Shown here: one piece after another, positions 12,601-22,920 of the stretch | How the letters are laid out: every line of letters begins with the position of its first letter | Numbering within the stretch: position 1 is the stretch's first letter | Assembly: GCA_029465975.1 (NCBI GenBank) | Contig: CM055738.1 | Span: 6,378,833 to 6,442,832 of the forward strand | Source: Dallia pectoralis | Taxonomy: Eukaryota; Chordata; Actinopteri; Esociformes; Umbridae | Direction of reading: 5' to 3' | Length of the DNA: 64,000 bases | The notes under the pieces: model-generated | Told to the model about the DNA's origin: nothing | Seen by the model: the letters and a program-made list of their open reading frames with translations, nothing else | Database searches by the model: none | Translations under genes and position numbers: made by a program

Positions 12601-15600
12601 TATGCACATAGATTTCATGACGTAAAACGTCACTTTATTATAGACGTATTGATGGTGTGCAATGGAAGAACCTATCGGCATTAGAAGACACACAATGTAA
12701 ACTGGAGTAACTGCACCTGAAATCAAAAAGCTCAAAACCGCCCGAAAAATATAATAGTGTGCAGGTGTGTTCGCCTCAATTTGCTGTACACAGTACAAAT
12801 ATTCAGAGGATTATAACGTTTAGAATTTAAATGTAACAAAGTTACAAAAAAATCTCTGACCTCCTCGATCGGGTTTAATTTTGAGTCCAGTGTCATACGG
12901 CACAAAGCTACATTCCACATGACTCACAATGAAGCATTATGGGTCAATTACGTTATGTTTATAGACATGTTTTGGAAATATGCTAAACGGAATGTAAAAA
13001 TGGATACAGAACCGGCATGCTGGACGTCACACTGTGTCTCAATCTGCACTGGTCTAAATGCACGCAGAATAAACCCATTTCTCATCCCATTTCCAGAAGC
13101 TCTAAAGGAATGCGTTTTCCAGTGCCAGAAAATGTCTAAAAACGCGTACCTTGGCATTGTAGGGAATGTAATGCTTTGCCAGGGCTTCTGGCGTGTGCAT
13201 CCAGGATTTATCTGAAAAGAGAAAGTACACGTCAAATAAAATTATTTCATAAGAAAATGTTACGCAGCTTCTCTGTTAACTTTTATAAGACGCGTTTTAA
13301 AATAGTTACGAATGATGTTCCTTTTTTCACTTATGAAATTGTTTTTTTTAAATCGACCATGAGAATCTAAGAAACGTCCATTGCAAAAGAGAACTTGAAA
13401 TAAAACGGCTATGCATGATTTCTAAAGACCGTATTGGAATTATTTATCATTTTAAAGATACTAACTAATTTGCAGGGCCCAGTACCTTATAAAGCAGAGG
13501 ACATATTCTCTCCAGTTCATTGGGGCTGAAGTCACAAAAGTACCTTTTATAGTTAATTTAACTTTAAACATTTCATTTCTATTAAGGAACCGGTTCCATG
13601 TTAATCAAAACCCGAAAATCAATAAGGTACGATCTGTTCGATAGCCTATGTTATTGAATAACACTGGGTCGTGTAATGTAACGTGAGAGACAACAGTCAT
13701 TTAATTTAAATCAAATCACTAGTGCACAAACATATATTAATAGTCTGATAGAGACATTGAATTACCAGCCAACCACCTTAAAAATAAACTAACAATTGAA
13801 TTGACTCATTCACTACTTTTCTCTTCCGTCGCTTGGTGCTAAGCCGTCAAAGGCCTGGCTACATATTACAGCCAAAGATAGGAGGAAGCAGAACGTCATT
13901 TATGTTCAAAGTCAATTTCTAGCAATTTCAGATAAAGCACCTCAAACTTGTGCATCAGTTAAAAGAAAAATGCGGTACCTTCGAAATATTTCTCTCATCT
14001 CACTCTGGACCCAAACACAGCAGCACATTCACGCTTGTTTCTGTCTGAGGGGAACAGACGAGTGGAAGGGAAAGCTAGTGAGATACAGCGGTATCCTGTG
14101 AGAGTGGAAACCCTTCCTACTCCGGCTGCCAACCACTAACGATAATGATAGCGAATAATGATAATGGTATTCTCCATTGTCGACAATAATAAGTCAATTC
14201 AGGACTTCTACAGCACCCTATAGTGCAGCCTGCTGTTACCACTTAAGACCTGCCCATTTCTTTTATGCTGTTGTGTAAAGCATAATATTGGTTATTATAT
14301 ATATATTAATTATTAATTATTCAATAGTGCTATAGAAAAAACCTTGAATCGTTAAGCGGTCTCAACAATGGTATCAAACCGATAATAATTAACGATCCCC
14401 AACCCTATCTGGGACTACAGCCCCACCCCCCCCATATCTGATTCATTGATACAGAATAGAGTCACAACACTTCTGACCTCTGGGACTACAGCCCCACATA
14501 TCTGACAGAATAGAGTCACAACACTTGACCTATCTGGGACTACAGCCCCCCTCCCCCATATCTGATTCATTGATACAGAATAGAGTCACAACACTTCTGA
14601 CCCATCTGGGACTCAGCCCCCCTCCCCCATCATTCATTGATACAGAATAGAGTCACAACACTTATCTGATTCATTGATCTGGGACTACAGCCCCCCCCCC
14701 CCCCATATCTGATTCATTGATACAGAATAGAGTCACAACACTTCTGACTTATCTGGGACTACAGCCCCCCCCCCATATCCATTGATACAGAATAGTGTCA
14801 CAACACTTCTGACCTATCTGGGACTACAGCCCCCCCCCCCCCCCATATCTGATTCATTGATACAGAATAGAGTCACAACACTTCTGACCTATCTGGGACT
14901 ACAGCCCCCTCCCCCATATCTGATTCATTGATACAGAATAGAGTCACAACACTTCTGACTTATCTGGGACTACAGCCCCCCCCCCCCCCATATCTGATTC
15001 ATTGATACAGAATAGAGTCACAACACTTCTGACTGGGACTTATCTGGGACTACAGCCCCCCTCCCCCATATCTGATTCATTGATACAGAATAGTGTCACA
15101 ACACTTCTGACCTATCTGGGACTACAGCCCCCCCCTGGGACTACAGCCCCCCCCCCATATCTGATATCTGATTCATTGATACAGAATAGAGTCACAACAC
15201 TTCTGACCTATCTGGGACTACAGCCCCCCCCTCCCCCATATCCCCACATATCTGGGATTCATTGATTCATTGATACAGAATAGAGTCACAACACTTCTGA
15301 CCTATCTGGGACTACAGCCCCCCTCCCTCCCCCCATATCTGATTCATTGATACAGAATAGAGTCACAACACTTCTGACTTATCTGGGACTACAGCCCCCC
15401 TCCCCCATATCTGATTCATTGATACAGAATAGAGTCACAACACTTCTGACCTATCTGGGACTACAGCCCCCCCCCCATATCCGATTCCTGGCTATAATAC
15501 AGAACACATCACAGGCACTGGGCCCTTACAGGAAAACAAGCCAGCCCAGAGTTCTGCTGGATCAATTAGTACCGGGACCGAAGACTAAAATACCTCCAGA

Positions 15601-18600
15601 TGTACTGTGATGGTTGAATGTATTTGACCCCCTGCTGATTTTGTATGTTTGCCCACAGACAAAGACATGATCAGTCTGTGATTTTAATGGTGGGTTTATT
15701 TAGGCGATCAAATACATTCTTCCTTCACTGGATGTAATTTCCCAGACGTATATTGTTAATGTTTTAAAGCAGATCAGGTGTTAAAAAAATAAATAAACTG
15801 TCTGTAGGAACTAACAATTTCCTTTAAAATTCCCAATGAGCAAACAGCAGTAACGTTTTTCTGCCTTGTTAGGTAATTCTTTCCCAATGAGCAGATTGGC
15901 CATCAATGGGTCGTATTCTAGTCCTAAATGTCATATTGAGGTGCCGTTGTTAAGTCTATTTAGTAGCCTATAAACGTCTCTGCTAAGGTTTAAGCTATGA
16001 CTATATGCAGAAGTTAACATGGCTTCATTAAAAATAGAGGTCATTTCTTCTTCTACGGTTGAGGGCAAAGCTTTCTTAATCCAGCCCTGCCTTCATGAGC
16101 AAGTTTTTATAGAATAGCTATTATATCAAAGTAAACTCTGGGTCACTTAATAATCCGATCGCGCTGTTCTCCCGCTGTGACTGGAAAGCACAGAGCTTAT
16201 TAGGTTACAAATGAATTAAGTTTAGGCACATTACTTCTCAGGGTTGTGAAAGTGCACTGGGGTTTCATTGATGCTTCTTTTCTTATGATTAAAGAGGGTA
16301 CCGCTCCGGTGACATGAGCTGTAGCCTAGAGAACAAATGGGCACAGCTAACAGCCATGGAAACACGAGAACGTATTAGCAACACACAAACCCTGGCTACA
16401 GACTGTGACCACATGGAACCCAGGCTACAGACCGTGACCACATGGAAGCCTGGCTACAGACCGTGACCACATGAAACCCTGGCTCTGTAGCTGACTGCTA
16501 ACAGAGACACAGCACTTCTGACCAACACAGCTGACAGCTAGCAGAGCCACAGCACTTCTGACCAACATATCTGACAGCTAGCAGAGACACAGCACTTCTG
16601 ACCAACACAGCTGACAGCTAGCAGAGCCACAGCACTTCTGACCAACATATCTGACAGCTAGCAGAGACACAGCACTTCTGACCAACATATCTGACAGCTA
16701 GCAGAGCCACAGCACTTCTGACCAACACAGCTGACAGCTAGCAGAGCCACAGCACTTCTGACCAACACAGCTGACAGCTAGCAGAGCCACAGCACTTCTG
16801 ACCAACACAGCTGACAGCTAGCAGAGCCACAGCACTTCTGACCAACACAGCTGACAGCTAGCAGAGCCACAGCACTTCTGACCAACACAGCTGACAGCTA
16901 GCAGAGCCACAGCACTTCTGACCAACATATCTGACAGCTAGCAGAGCCACAGCACTTGCCCTGTCCTTCCCCAAAACTACTCATCACCAAAGAGCAAATG
17001 AAGGAGATCAATCTCCCCCCTGCGCCTCCCGCCCACCCACCCACCGCCACCCCCTCACTCTCCCTGAAGAACTGTAAATTCTAACTATGATGAATGGGGG
17101 CAGGTTCAGGAGTCAGTGCGATGAAGGCAGGAGTAGCTCAGATGCTTTTTCTATGCGTCAGCACCCAGCCGTGATTAATAGAAGTACTGTAGCCCAACCT
17201 CTCGTGCCCATCTCATATGAAAAGCCAAAAGGCGGCCGGACGGTGAAGTCACTCAACAATTTGACTGGCACGGAAAAACAAACGTGTCAACAGGAGGAAT
17301 GGGCCGCAGTTAGGGGGCAGACAGGCTAAAGGTGGTTTCGTGTGCCACAGCAATCTCAGATATCTGACTCTGTGACATCATTCAGACGACATTGAATAAG
17401 CTGATTTAACCACAACTAAAAACAGACATTGTACGTGTCGGCCATTTTATTGCCACAAAAAGTGCCAGTTGAGAGATGACACAATTACTCAGACCCGGGT
17501 TTGAAATAATATTTTTCACCTTTCGGACAACTTCAGAGATTCTTCATTGAGCGTGACTGAAACTAGGGTCCTGCTGCCGGAAACCCAAAGCTACCAATCA
17601 CACCACCTGGGAGTCCGGTGGCAGTAAAATCTATTTTCAAATATCTGAACGTAATCAGAATCATCACATCTGAACAAGTCCTTCAGAACGCAAGTCTCCA
17701 GAAGTCTTCCAGAGCTCTAGGTGGCCCTTGTCTGAGCTCATTACCGGCGCAGTGGTTAAATTCACAAATTACAAATCCAGATAATGTTATCTGGGACTAC
17801 AGCCCTCCGTATCCGGTTCACTGGCTATGATAGTACAGCACACATCACAGCCACTGGGCCCTTACAGGAAAACGAAAGCCAATTAATCTCCCGTTTGTCT
17901 CGTACAGAGTTCTGCTGGATCAATCAGTAGCAGGACCGAAGACTAAAATACCTCCAGACGTATGTAATGCCTCCGGATTTTAGTTAATTAAATGTGGTGA
18001 ACTGATGAACAAACGGTTAATCGTCATTGGCTAAAGAGAAACCCGGTTCAAATGTCTAGGGGGCTGTCACTGCCTGTGTCCTCGTGTTCCTTAGCGCCAA
18101 CTAAGTCCAACAATAATTCACTAGATGTTAATGACACGGCTGAGGATTCTGCCTTAACATCCGATATTGGTTTTGTGTTTCTTGTTGCATCAATCTCACA
18201 CAGATCGAAACTTGCCAAAGTGTCATCCTTTAATTATCACAAATAGGTTACCTCTCATCCTTCCAAAAGATCACTCAAAAGTATAGTACCAAAGTTAACA
18301 GAAATTTGACTTTTCCGCTAGCTGTCGAGCGGCTGAAAAAGCCCTATGGGCAATGCAAATTGGCCATCATCATCATCTTCTGAGGGAGAGGCAGCAGAGA
18401 TTTCTTGGTTTAGAAACCCATTACCCAGACCTTCTCTGTCAAGGATGGTCTCCATGCCAGACTCACGATTGGGGAACACTGATCAGATCTAATTGCATTG
18501 GTTTCCCAAATGTACCCGGCTAATAAAGTATTTATTTTTGGTCTTACTGCGTATACATTTATGAAGTATTCTGTTGTTAGGTATGCATGAAAATAAATAA

Positions 18601-21600
18601 AAGCTTGCTTTAAAAGCTTCTTTTAAGCAGTTAAGTGTTAGTAACTGATTTGTTGTTAGACAATTAAATAAATTCTTTGCTAAATAAACAATGTTAGAAA
18701 AAATACAAGACTGGTTGATTTGAAACCTGAAACAAAAGTTATTGTTTACAGCACTTAATGTAAAATAATATTATATTTCAGGCTAAAACCATAACTTTTT
18801 TTTGCACTGACAAGGTCTTTTTTAATTTTTTTTAATTATTTCATATGTATTCAACTGATGAGGCCACAAAAGGCAAAGTTAATTACATACGTCGGAGACA
18901 AAATGAAGTACCCAAAATGGCCAATTGTATTGTGACAGATGAAATAAAATCCAAAAAACCCCCACAACAAAATCAGATAATTAACTAGAAAACTTTAAAA
19001 TATACTTTACCATCCCTAGGACAAAGCATTTCTGCAACTGAAAAAGGCACAACCTAGAATAGCACAAGGCTAACAGATTAATCGAGAAAAAGCCCTATAA
19101 AAGGGACGATGCCTTGGTGCCATGATTAAAGCACAATAGCTCTGAAAAAGGTTGTTAAACGCAGAGAAACGTTCATTCATTATTGCGTTCAATCCAGTCG
19201 AGCTGACAATGAGACCGCTGGCTATACAGACTCAGCGTCGTGTCACAGGTTTGTTTGCTGAGCGAAGCAGCATTTGTGAACTGTGGTTCACATCTGCTGC
19301 CGGAGGAAATGGGTCTAGTACCAACCAGTCTACCAATGCCACGAAGGTAATAGAATACAGGCCGACATCAGGACGGTTCACTGGAAAAGCAATGGGAACG
19401 TCTTTGGCTCGACCGTTCATAAGTGTTACAATGACATTAACCAAGTTCCCTTTGAAAGAGCCGATGCCAGTTAGGTGCTCATAAATCATCTCCCTGTCAC
19501 GGAGCACAGCAGCGTTTCAAAAGAATAGCCGCATAAAGACTGACCCCAGTGCAGTGTACGGTACACCTCTTTTGAGTTGTTCCTATGGGCTTCTGCCCAC
19601 ACTAAAAAGTATACCTGTGAATGCATGTGGTGTGTTGGCTGAAGTCCAACCCGGGAATGTCACTTGTACAGACCCACGGGTTTAACTGCGAGAATACAAG
19701 CACTCATCCACACAAAAACACCAGCGATAAAACAGCTGTCAATGCTTCTGTCAAGGCCATGCATCCTGTACTCTATTGCAGGGGCGGAATTCCAAAGCCG
19801 TCTTATTAATCTCCCGGTCAAAGGAATGTAGTTTAGATCAAGCTGTTTTCCACCTCTCATATTTTGTTAAACCTTCACAGTATCTTCACTACTAGGGGCA
19901 GCAGGAAGCTGAATAACGGGAACCAATAGCAACTTCTAACCCCTGAGCCGGTGAGATGTCTTTGGGTCCAGATCAAAGCAAACTTCGGAGCTGTGTGGAA
20001 ACGTAAGCTGCTCTATGCAGAGATGTGACTCCCAGGTCAGAAGTTAAATAAGCATTTATCCCCTTTACCTTAGAGTAAAATAATAAAATGTAAGTACAAA
20101 AGGCAATTAAGTGTCAAGTTTCCTTTAAGAAATCACCAGTCAGGATCAAAATGTCAATTCAGAATCTTATATTATTTATGCATTTTCTTTGACTTCTTAT
20201 GTTAGCCTATCTAGATCACTATCACTGTTTTCCTCATGGGATCTCGACTGTGTGTATGAATATCAAAAATAAAAAGGAAAGTCAGGACAATAGTCCGTCA
20301 TATCGCCCCTACAGCTCTCCTTCATCAGCTTCCCGAGAGACAGCGCTTCCTCCCACCACATCCCCACAACTCCAGCTCTTAACATTCCCAGCCACGTCTC
20401 TGGGCATCGTCAATAAACACAGGTGATAAAAATGATCAAATCCTCAAATGGCATCACCTTCAAGAATCAACAAACGCAGCGCGGCCCACGGACGTACAGG
20501 AGCGATAAATCTACGAAGCCGACGCGTTTTCACCAACGCCAACCCTTATCAGGACGACGGTAGCATTACAATGACGAACCTCGGCGCGATAAGCGGAGAC
20601 CTTAAGGTCAGTAAAATAAGCTTTCACAACAGGACAACGTGAAGCCGCCTTGGTTCCCTCTAACGTCCCCATGCATTCCATTACCTCGGAATCACACGCT
20701 GCCTCGTCTTCATTGTGTGGTAATTGGACGTACAAGTCCGGAAAGAAAATGCTGCAGACAGATTTGCAGCCAATTATTTCTCAGTTATCATTAGATAGGA
20801 AAGCGTGTCTCTACCATGGGGCCTTGGAGTTTGCTGGTTAGCTGATTTCACTTGGAATTTCACGTCTGGCATTTACTGGTTCCCGTTACAATATCCACGT
20901 CTCTGCCTGTTGCTGCATGTAGATGGACCCATGTTCTATCTAGTCACACGTGCTAACTTTCTAATCTATTCTACGTTATACTCCAAGGTCCCTCTTATTG
21001 CCACTTACACAGGAGGACACGCTTAAAAAAAAAAAAAAAATCAAAGCTCACCTCAACATGTATATCAGGAGTAATTCCTCCATCACTCCAGTGAAATTTT
21101 GCGTGAAATTTAAAGAGAGCCAAAAAATATAATAATTATTTTGCAAACCAAGCAGACAATTCAACAATTAACTTCCTAGGGATAATATGAAATGCAAACA
21201 TTCACAGTGGAACGAATGTTCCTGCTTGCCTTATAAAAACAGCCTCGTATATATCAGTTAGACAATATGTTCAGCATGCGTCCAGACAAACCACACAAAT
21301 ACCCATTTGGCCTGCAAATCACAATGGGAACAGTCCGGTATTCTGTTACGTTCGACTCAATAACTACCCTGTTTTGGTCTAGGTTTCAAATAAGGAATAA
21401 CAATACAATAAAGATCTGCTAAACCGCTAATTGTAACAAAGTGATTGACACCAAAATACAGTATTTATGCTAATTAAAAAAATGCAGTAGTGAACTGACA
21501 AGAGTACAACAACTTAACTTCACAAGAGGCTTTTTAACCAACACAAATGAATGTGTGTGTAGACAGCAGTGTCACCTCATCGTACTAACGAGTAGCTGCT

Positions 21601-22631
21601 AATGATTCTGCTCTCTAACAAGACAAGGAAAACAGCACCATTAACTGAGTACGTAACATCTGAGCAACACGCTTCGTTGTACCCTTTGAATTATTTCACC
21701 GAGACCTATTCTTGATCACTAACGAGCGATGCTCTGTTAATAAGCAGTTGTCGACAATTGTCCTGTGTCCTGGGTTCAGCATTTGTCGTGGTTTAAAGTG
21801 CCTGTTGTGTTCAGGGAGGCTTCGCAAGAGACCGTGGTTGTGCGCAGAAAGCTTTACTCCCCTTTTGAGCCAGATGTCTGCATGTGCCTCTGTAGTTCTC
21901 TACAATAACACAGAGCTGGACCGTGCGCAAGTATGTGAGGAGGCATTTGTGGGAACATCAGTTCAAGGACGGGTTTGGTAAACAGCCGTCGTGACTTGGA
22001 GACACACCACTTGGGGGTTTTCTGTGTCGGCTGCGAGGGATCATTCATGTGTTATACGCACATCCTCTCAATAAACACATGAAATGATGCCAACTTAGAT
22101 TCCTGAGTAAGTAAACCCTCCCCCCCGCACTTTGGCGCCCAGCAGTATCTCAATATGGTCCCACTCGAGCCAGGTGTGGAGACGTGCCTGGTCTCATTAG
22201 CGTCTTAATCTCCTCACTGGTTCCTGACGGGGTTGTGTTAAATTATAAAGCTCAAATAGCATTAGAACAGCCAGGGCCACATGGGCCCCAGAACTGTCCA
22301 TCGGGTCTTGACTTTAGCGGTTATGATGATTCATGTCAGTGTAGGGAGAGTGGTATGACAGATGGTGGTAAATACATCAAGCTGTTATCGGAAAAATACT
22401 GCCATCACATCCGATGTGTTCAGTACGACTTACTACACTGGCCATGTCATTACATGTCATACACAGGTAAGTCATTCATTAAACAAAGACTACTTAAAAT
22501 AACTCATAAATGTTCAAAGATAATGTGATCAGACGAACAGCGAGGAGACACGCACTTTACATCTGATCCAGGGAACGGAGTTAAAACGTGTCTGAGTGCT
22601 TACCTTTTTTCCTGCTAAAAGCCCGGTTCAT
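3547..22631 (-). CDS. gulp1: gulp1: PTB-domain engulfment adaptor, complete ten-exon coding set
   Basis: Spliced CDS on the minus strand: 22631-22604, 13211-13150, 10026-9955, 9110-9012, 8922-8785, 8560-8444, 8319-8233, 7617-7485, 6712-6618, 3606-3547. It totals 891 bases, 296 residues, every join in phase (human GULP1 is about 304). It starts MNRAFSRKK; residues about 20-155 are the PTB domain (IPYNAKFLGNTEV, LHRISFCADD, YVFDSEKC). Residues about 150-197 are a Leu/Glu-rich coiled coil, about 199-246 a Pro/Ser/Thr linker, and 247-296 the tail LFGAEPFDPF. In the family the PTB domain binds NPxY-type tails of engulfment and LDL-receptor-related receptors (CED-1/MEGF10, LRP1, stabilins). The DPF motif fits AP-2/clathrin contact, and the coiled coil gives dimers. 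The protein is cytosolic. It ends ...FSLDPI, a few residues short of the usual LDSRC-type tail. 5' non-coding exons were not located. Confidence 0.95.
3748..4723. repeat. 33-bp minisatellite, about 29.6 copies (gulp1 intron 9)
   Basis: Near-perfect array. Each unit is an 18-base half (GGGATCCTATATTCTTAC) plus a related 15-base half (AGATCCTATCCTTAC), so the unit arose by duplication of a shorter module. One unit near 4209 has TTCTTCC in place of GGGATCC. As 33 is a multiple of three, the plus strand reads as an 11-residue peptide repeat (GILYSYRSYPY) for 356 codons. There is no sign that it is translated: it lies in an intron on the strand opposite gulp1. Confidence 0.97.
4724..6617 (-). other. 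Rest of gulp1 intron 9
   Basis: AT-rich intron between the 33-bp array and exon 9. No exon-like segment, transposon or array was recognised. Confidence 0.6.
6618..6712 (-). CDS. gulp1: gulp1 coding exon 9
   Basis: 95 bases, acceptor TCTCACAG, donor GTGATG. It completes Ser246 and then reads KDLFGAEPFDPFTCGQADF through SPDIQSTLDEMQ (residues 247-277). FDPF at 255-258 is a DPF-type motif, a class known to bind the AP-2 alpha-appendage. Confidence 0.94.
6713..7484 (-). other. gulp1 intron 8
   Basis: 772-base AT-rich intron between exons 8 and 9. Nothing further was recognised. Confidence 0.7.
7485..7617 (-). CDS. gulp1: gulp1 coding exon 8
   Basis: 133 bases, acceptor TTCACAG, donor GTGAGT after ATGA. 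It starts AGSVSLKAQMSTDVFDMVPF and continues as a Pro/Ser/Thr-rich linker ending in SDM plus the first base of Ser246. STDVFDMVPF is the conserved anchor. Confidence 0.93.
7853..7984 (-). CDS. Candidate unlisted cassette exon in gulp1 intron 7 (proline-rich)
   Basis: On the gulp1 strand a pyrimidine tract and CTCGAG precede an open, GC-rich stretch. It reads in the same frame as exon 7 and returns to phase 0 at a CGT/GTACCG donor, 132 bases, 44 codons. The peptide includes SVTLTPMSSPESNLSAG, TPPPAKPALLPKP and IPRPR, with several PxxP motifs as in SH3 ligands. Composition differs sharply from the AT-rich intron around it. The donor is weak, so the exon may end elsewhere, be a terminal exon, or be decayed. 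No recalled family isoform confirms it. Confidence 0.35.
8233..8319 (-). CDS. gulp1: gulp1 coding exon 7
   Basis: 87 bases, 29 codons, acceptor TTCCAG, donor GTAAGA. It starts IQELETENSELKKQLSDLEE, a heptad-rich coiled-coil segment, and ends in GPVAP (residues 173-201). Confidence 0.94.
8444..8560 (-). CDS. gulp1: gulp1 coding exon 6
   Basis: 117 bases, 39 codons, acceptor CTTCTAG, donor GTAAGA. It starts AEEITLTIGQAFDLAYKKF, the C-terminal PTB helix (residues 134-153), and leads into the coiled coil at KQIGTLQKR (to residue 172). Confidence 0.95.
8785..8922 (-). CDS. gulp1: gulp1 coding exon 5
   Basis: 138 bases, 46 codons, acceptor TTTTCAG, donor GTAAGG. It carries LHRISFCADDKTDKRIF and CYVFDSEKC (residues 88-133), essentially unchanged between fish and mammals and the strongest identifier of the gene. 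Confidence 0.96.
9012..9110 (-). CDS. gulp1: gulp1 coding exon 4
   Basis: 99 bases, phase 0, acceptor ends ATAG, donor GTGAGT. It starts FQRHIKKSEGQKTPK and continues VELQISIYGVKIL (residues 55-87), PTB domain core. Confidence 0.93.
9111..9954 (-). other. gulp1 intron 3
   Basis: 844-base intron. Open frames of up to 119 codons on the minus strand have no similarity and are judged chance. Confidence 0.7.
9955..10026 (-). CDS. gulp1: gulp1 coding exon 3
   Basis: 72 bases, phase 0 at both ends, acceptor ends CTAG, donor GTGAGT. It reads FLGNTEVDQPKG and ends DAVRKLK (residues 31-54), the early PTB beta strand and helix. Confidence 0.93.
10027..11450 (-). other. gulp1 intron 2, exon-proximal part
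   Basis: AT-rich sequence with a CpG- and GC-richer island at about 10600-10900. An open plus-strand frame of 146 codons (10632-11072) crosses that island but resembles nothing recognised. No array is present. Confidence 0.5.
11452..11499. repeat. 12-bp tandem repeat, 4 copies
   Basis: Four perfect copies of AATCGGTAACAT. Confidence 0.95.
11628..11695. repeat. Short interspersed-repeat fragment
   Basis: AATCAGAATCACTTTATTCG and the following bases resemble a dispersed element tail often seen in fish genomes (family name not certain). Recognition is from memory only. Confidence 0.35.
11766..12303. repeat. 19-bp minisatellite, about 27 copies
   Basis: Units of the form ACTGACACGTTCCTACCGT with variants: GTACTGACACC, AGCCGAACTG, and a right-hand subgroup TTCTGACACATTCCTACCG. 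Subgroups are clustered, showing local spread. The array abuts the Tc1 remnant at about 12304. Confidence 0.95.
12304..12552 (-). mobile_element. Tc1/mariner-like remnant with transposase N-terminal fragment
   Basis: The minus strand encodes a decayed Tc1 helix-turn-helix segment: DLDKGISETARLLGSSGS, then QWSEVGQTTN. The right end, with TTTTGGCTCATCAGTGTAT, resembles the terminus of the element at 52888-53270, so both belong to one family. There is no intact open frame, and the left end is lost at the 19-bp array. Confidence 0.7.
12553..13149 (-). other. gulp1 intron 2, distal part
   Basis: AT-rich intron up to exon 2. Nothing recognised. Confidence 0.6.
13150..13211 (-). CDS. gulp1: gulp1 coding exon 2
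   Basis: 62 bases, acceptor TTTTCAG, donor GTACGC. It completes the split Asp codon and then reads KSWMHTPEALAKHYIPYNAK (residues 10-30), the entry to the PTB domain, nearly identical to mammalian GULP1. Confidence 0.93.
13212..14405 (-). other. gulp1 intron 1, AT-rich segment
   Basis: No exon, transposon or array recognised. Microsatellite-like AT tract near 14297. Confidence 0.6.
14406..15481. repeat. About 70-bp minisatellite with variable C-tract, about 16 copies
   Basis: Units contain ATCTGGGACTACAGCCCC, a C-run of 4 to 15, ATATCTGATTCATTGATAC and AGAGTCACAACACTTCTGAC. Units vary in length through the C-run and partial copies. The last unit runs into sequence (15482-15606) that is duplicated at 17810-17965. 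Confidence 0.95.
15451..15606. repeat. Dispersed duplicated segment, copy 1
   Basis: From ATCTGGGACTACAGCCC through CACTGGGCCCTTACAGG, GTTCTGCTGGATCAAT and CCGAAGACTAAAATACCTCC, it matches 17789-17965 with small indels. It follows directly from the last unit of the 70-bp array. Confidence 0.85.
15607..16388 (-). other. gulp1 intron 1, segment between arrays
   Basis: Unique-looking intronic sequence. Nothing recognised. Confidence 0.55.
16389..16486. repeat. About 30-bp tandem repeat, 3-4 copies
   Basis: Repeats of CCTGGCTACAGACCGTGACC followed by ACATGGAA with minor changes. Confidence 0.9.
16490..16957. repeat. 40-bp minisatellite, about 11.6 copies
   Basis: Units contain CTGACAGCTAGCAGAG, C/A, CACAGCACTTCTGACCAAC and end ACAG or ATAT. 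The two variants alternate at first and then become uniform. The core AGAG(T/C)CACA(A/G)CACTTCTGACC is shared with the array at 14406-15481. Confidence 0.96.
16958..17788 (-). other. gulp1 intron 1, segment between array and duplicate
   Basis: Includes a C-rich stretch at about 17010-17060. No gene or element recognised. Confidence 0.55.
17789..17965. repeat. Dispersed duplicated segment, copy 2
   Basis: A single copy of ATCTGGGACTACAGCCC followed by the same flank as copy 1 (15451-15606), with an insertion of about 20 bases near 17880. It may be the non-tandem precursor of the 70-bp array. Confidence 0.85.
17966..22603 (-). other. gulp1 intron 1, 4.6 kb next to exon 1
   Basis: No exon-like, transposon-like or tandem structure supported. 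There is an A-run at about 21025-21041. A GC-richer patch lies at about 20460-20560. Confidence 0.5.
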
Positions 22632-22684
22632 GCTGGAAACCTCGTGTCCCGGTGGGCTCTCCGGAGTAACAGCCAACACTCTAC
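22604..22684 (-). CDS. gulp1: gulp1 first coding exon with 5' UTR part
   Basis: The acceptor TTTCCCTCTGCAG ends at 22685, so the exon begins in 5' UTR at 22684. The ATG is at 22631-22629 and encodes MNRAFSRKK plus the first base of Asp10; donor GTAAGC follows. The acceptor upstream of the ATG shows that at least one further non-coding exon lies at higher coordinates. Confidence 0.9.
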
Positions 22685-22920
22685 CTGCAGAGGGAAATTG
22701 ATGTTTCAGAATTCATATGGAGCTTTGATGTGGATCCCCTGATGGGGACTGTGAAAGCCTTGCTATCCGTTCCCCAAGAGGGCTGAGGCAAGCCAGAGCC
22801 ACCATTATGTACATCAGCAGAACACACACCAACCGGGCACTGTGTTACACTATTGTGACTACCCATGGTGTCACCTGCGGACTCTTAAGTTCTGCCTGGT
22901 CACTGACCATGCCCCCGGCA
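22685..22920 (-). other. gulp1 upstream intron, exon-proximal
   Basis: Intron by inference from the acceptor at 22685. Nothing else recognised. Confidence 0.5.
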
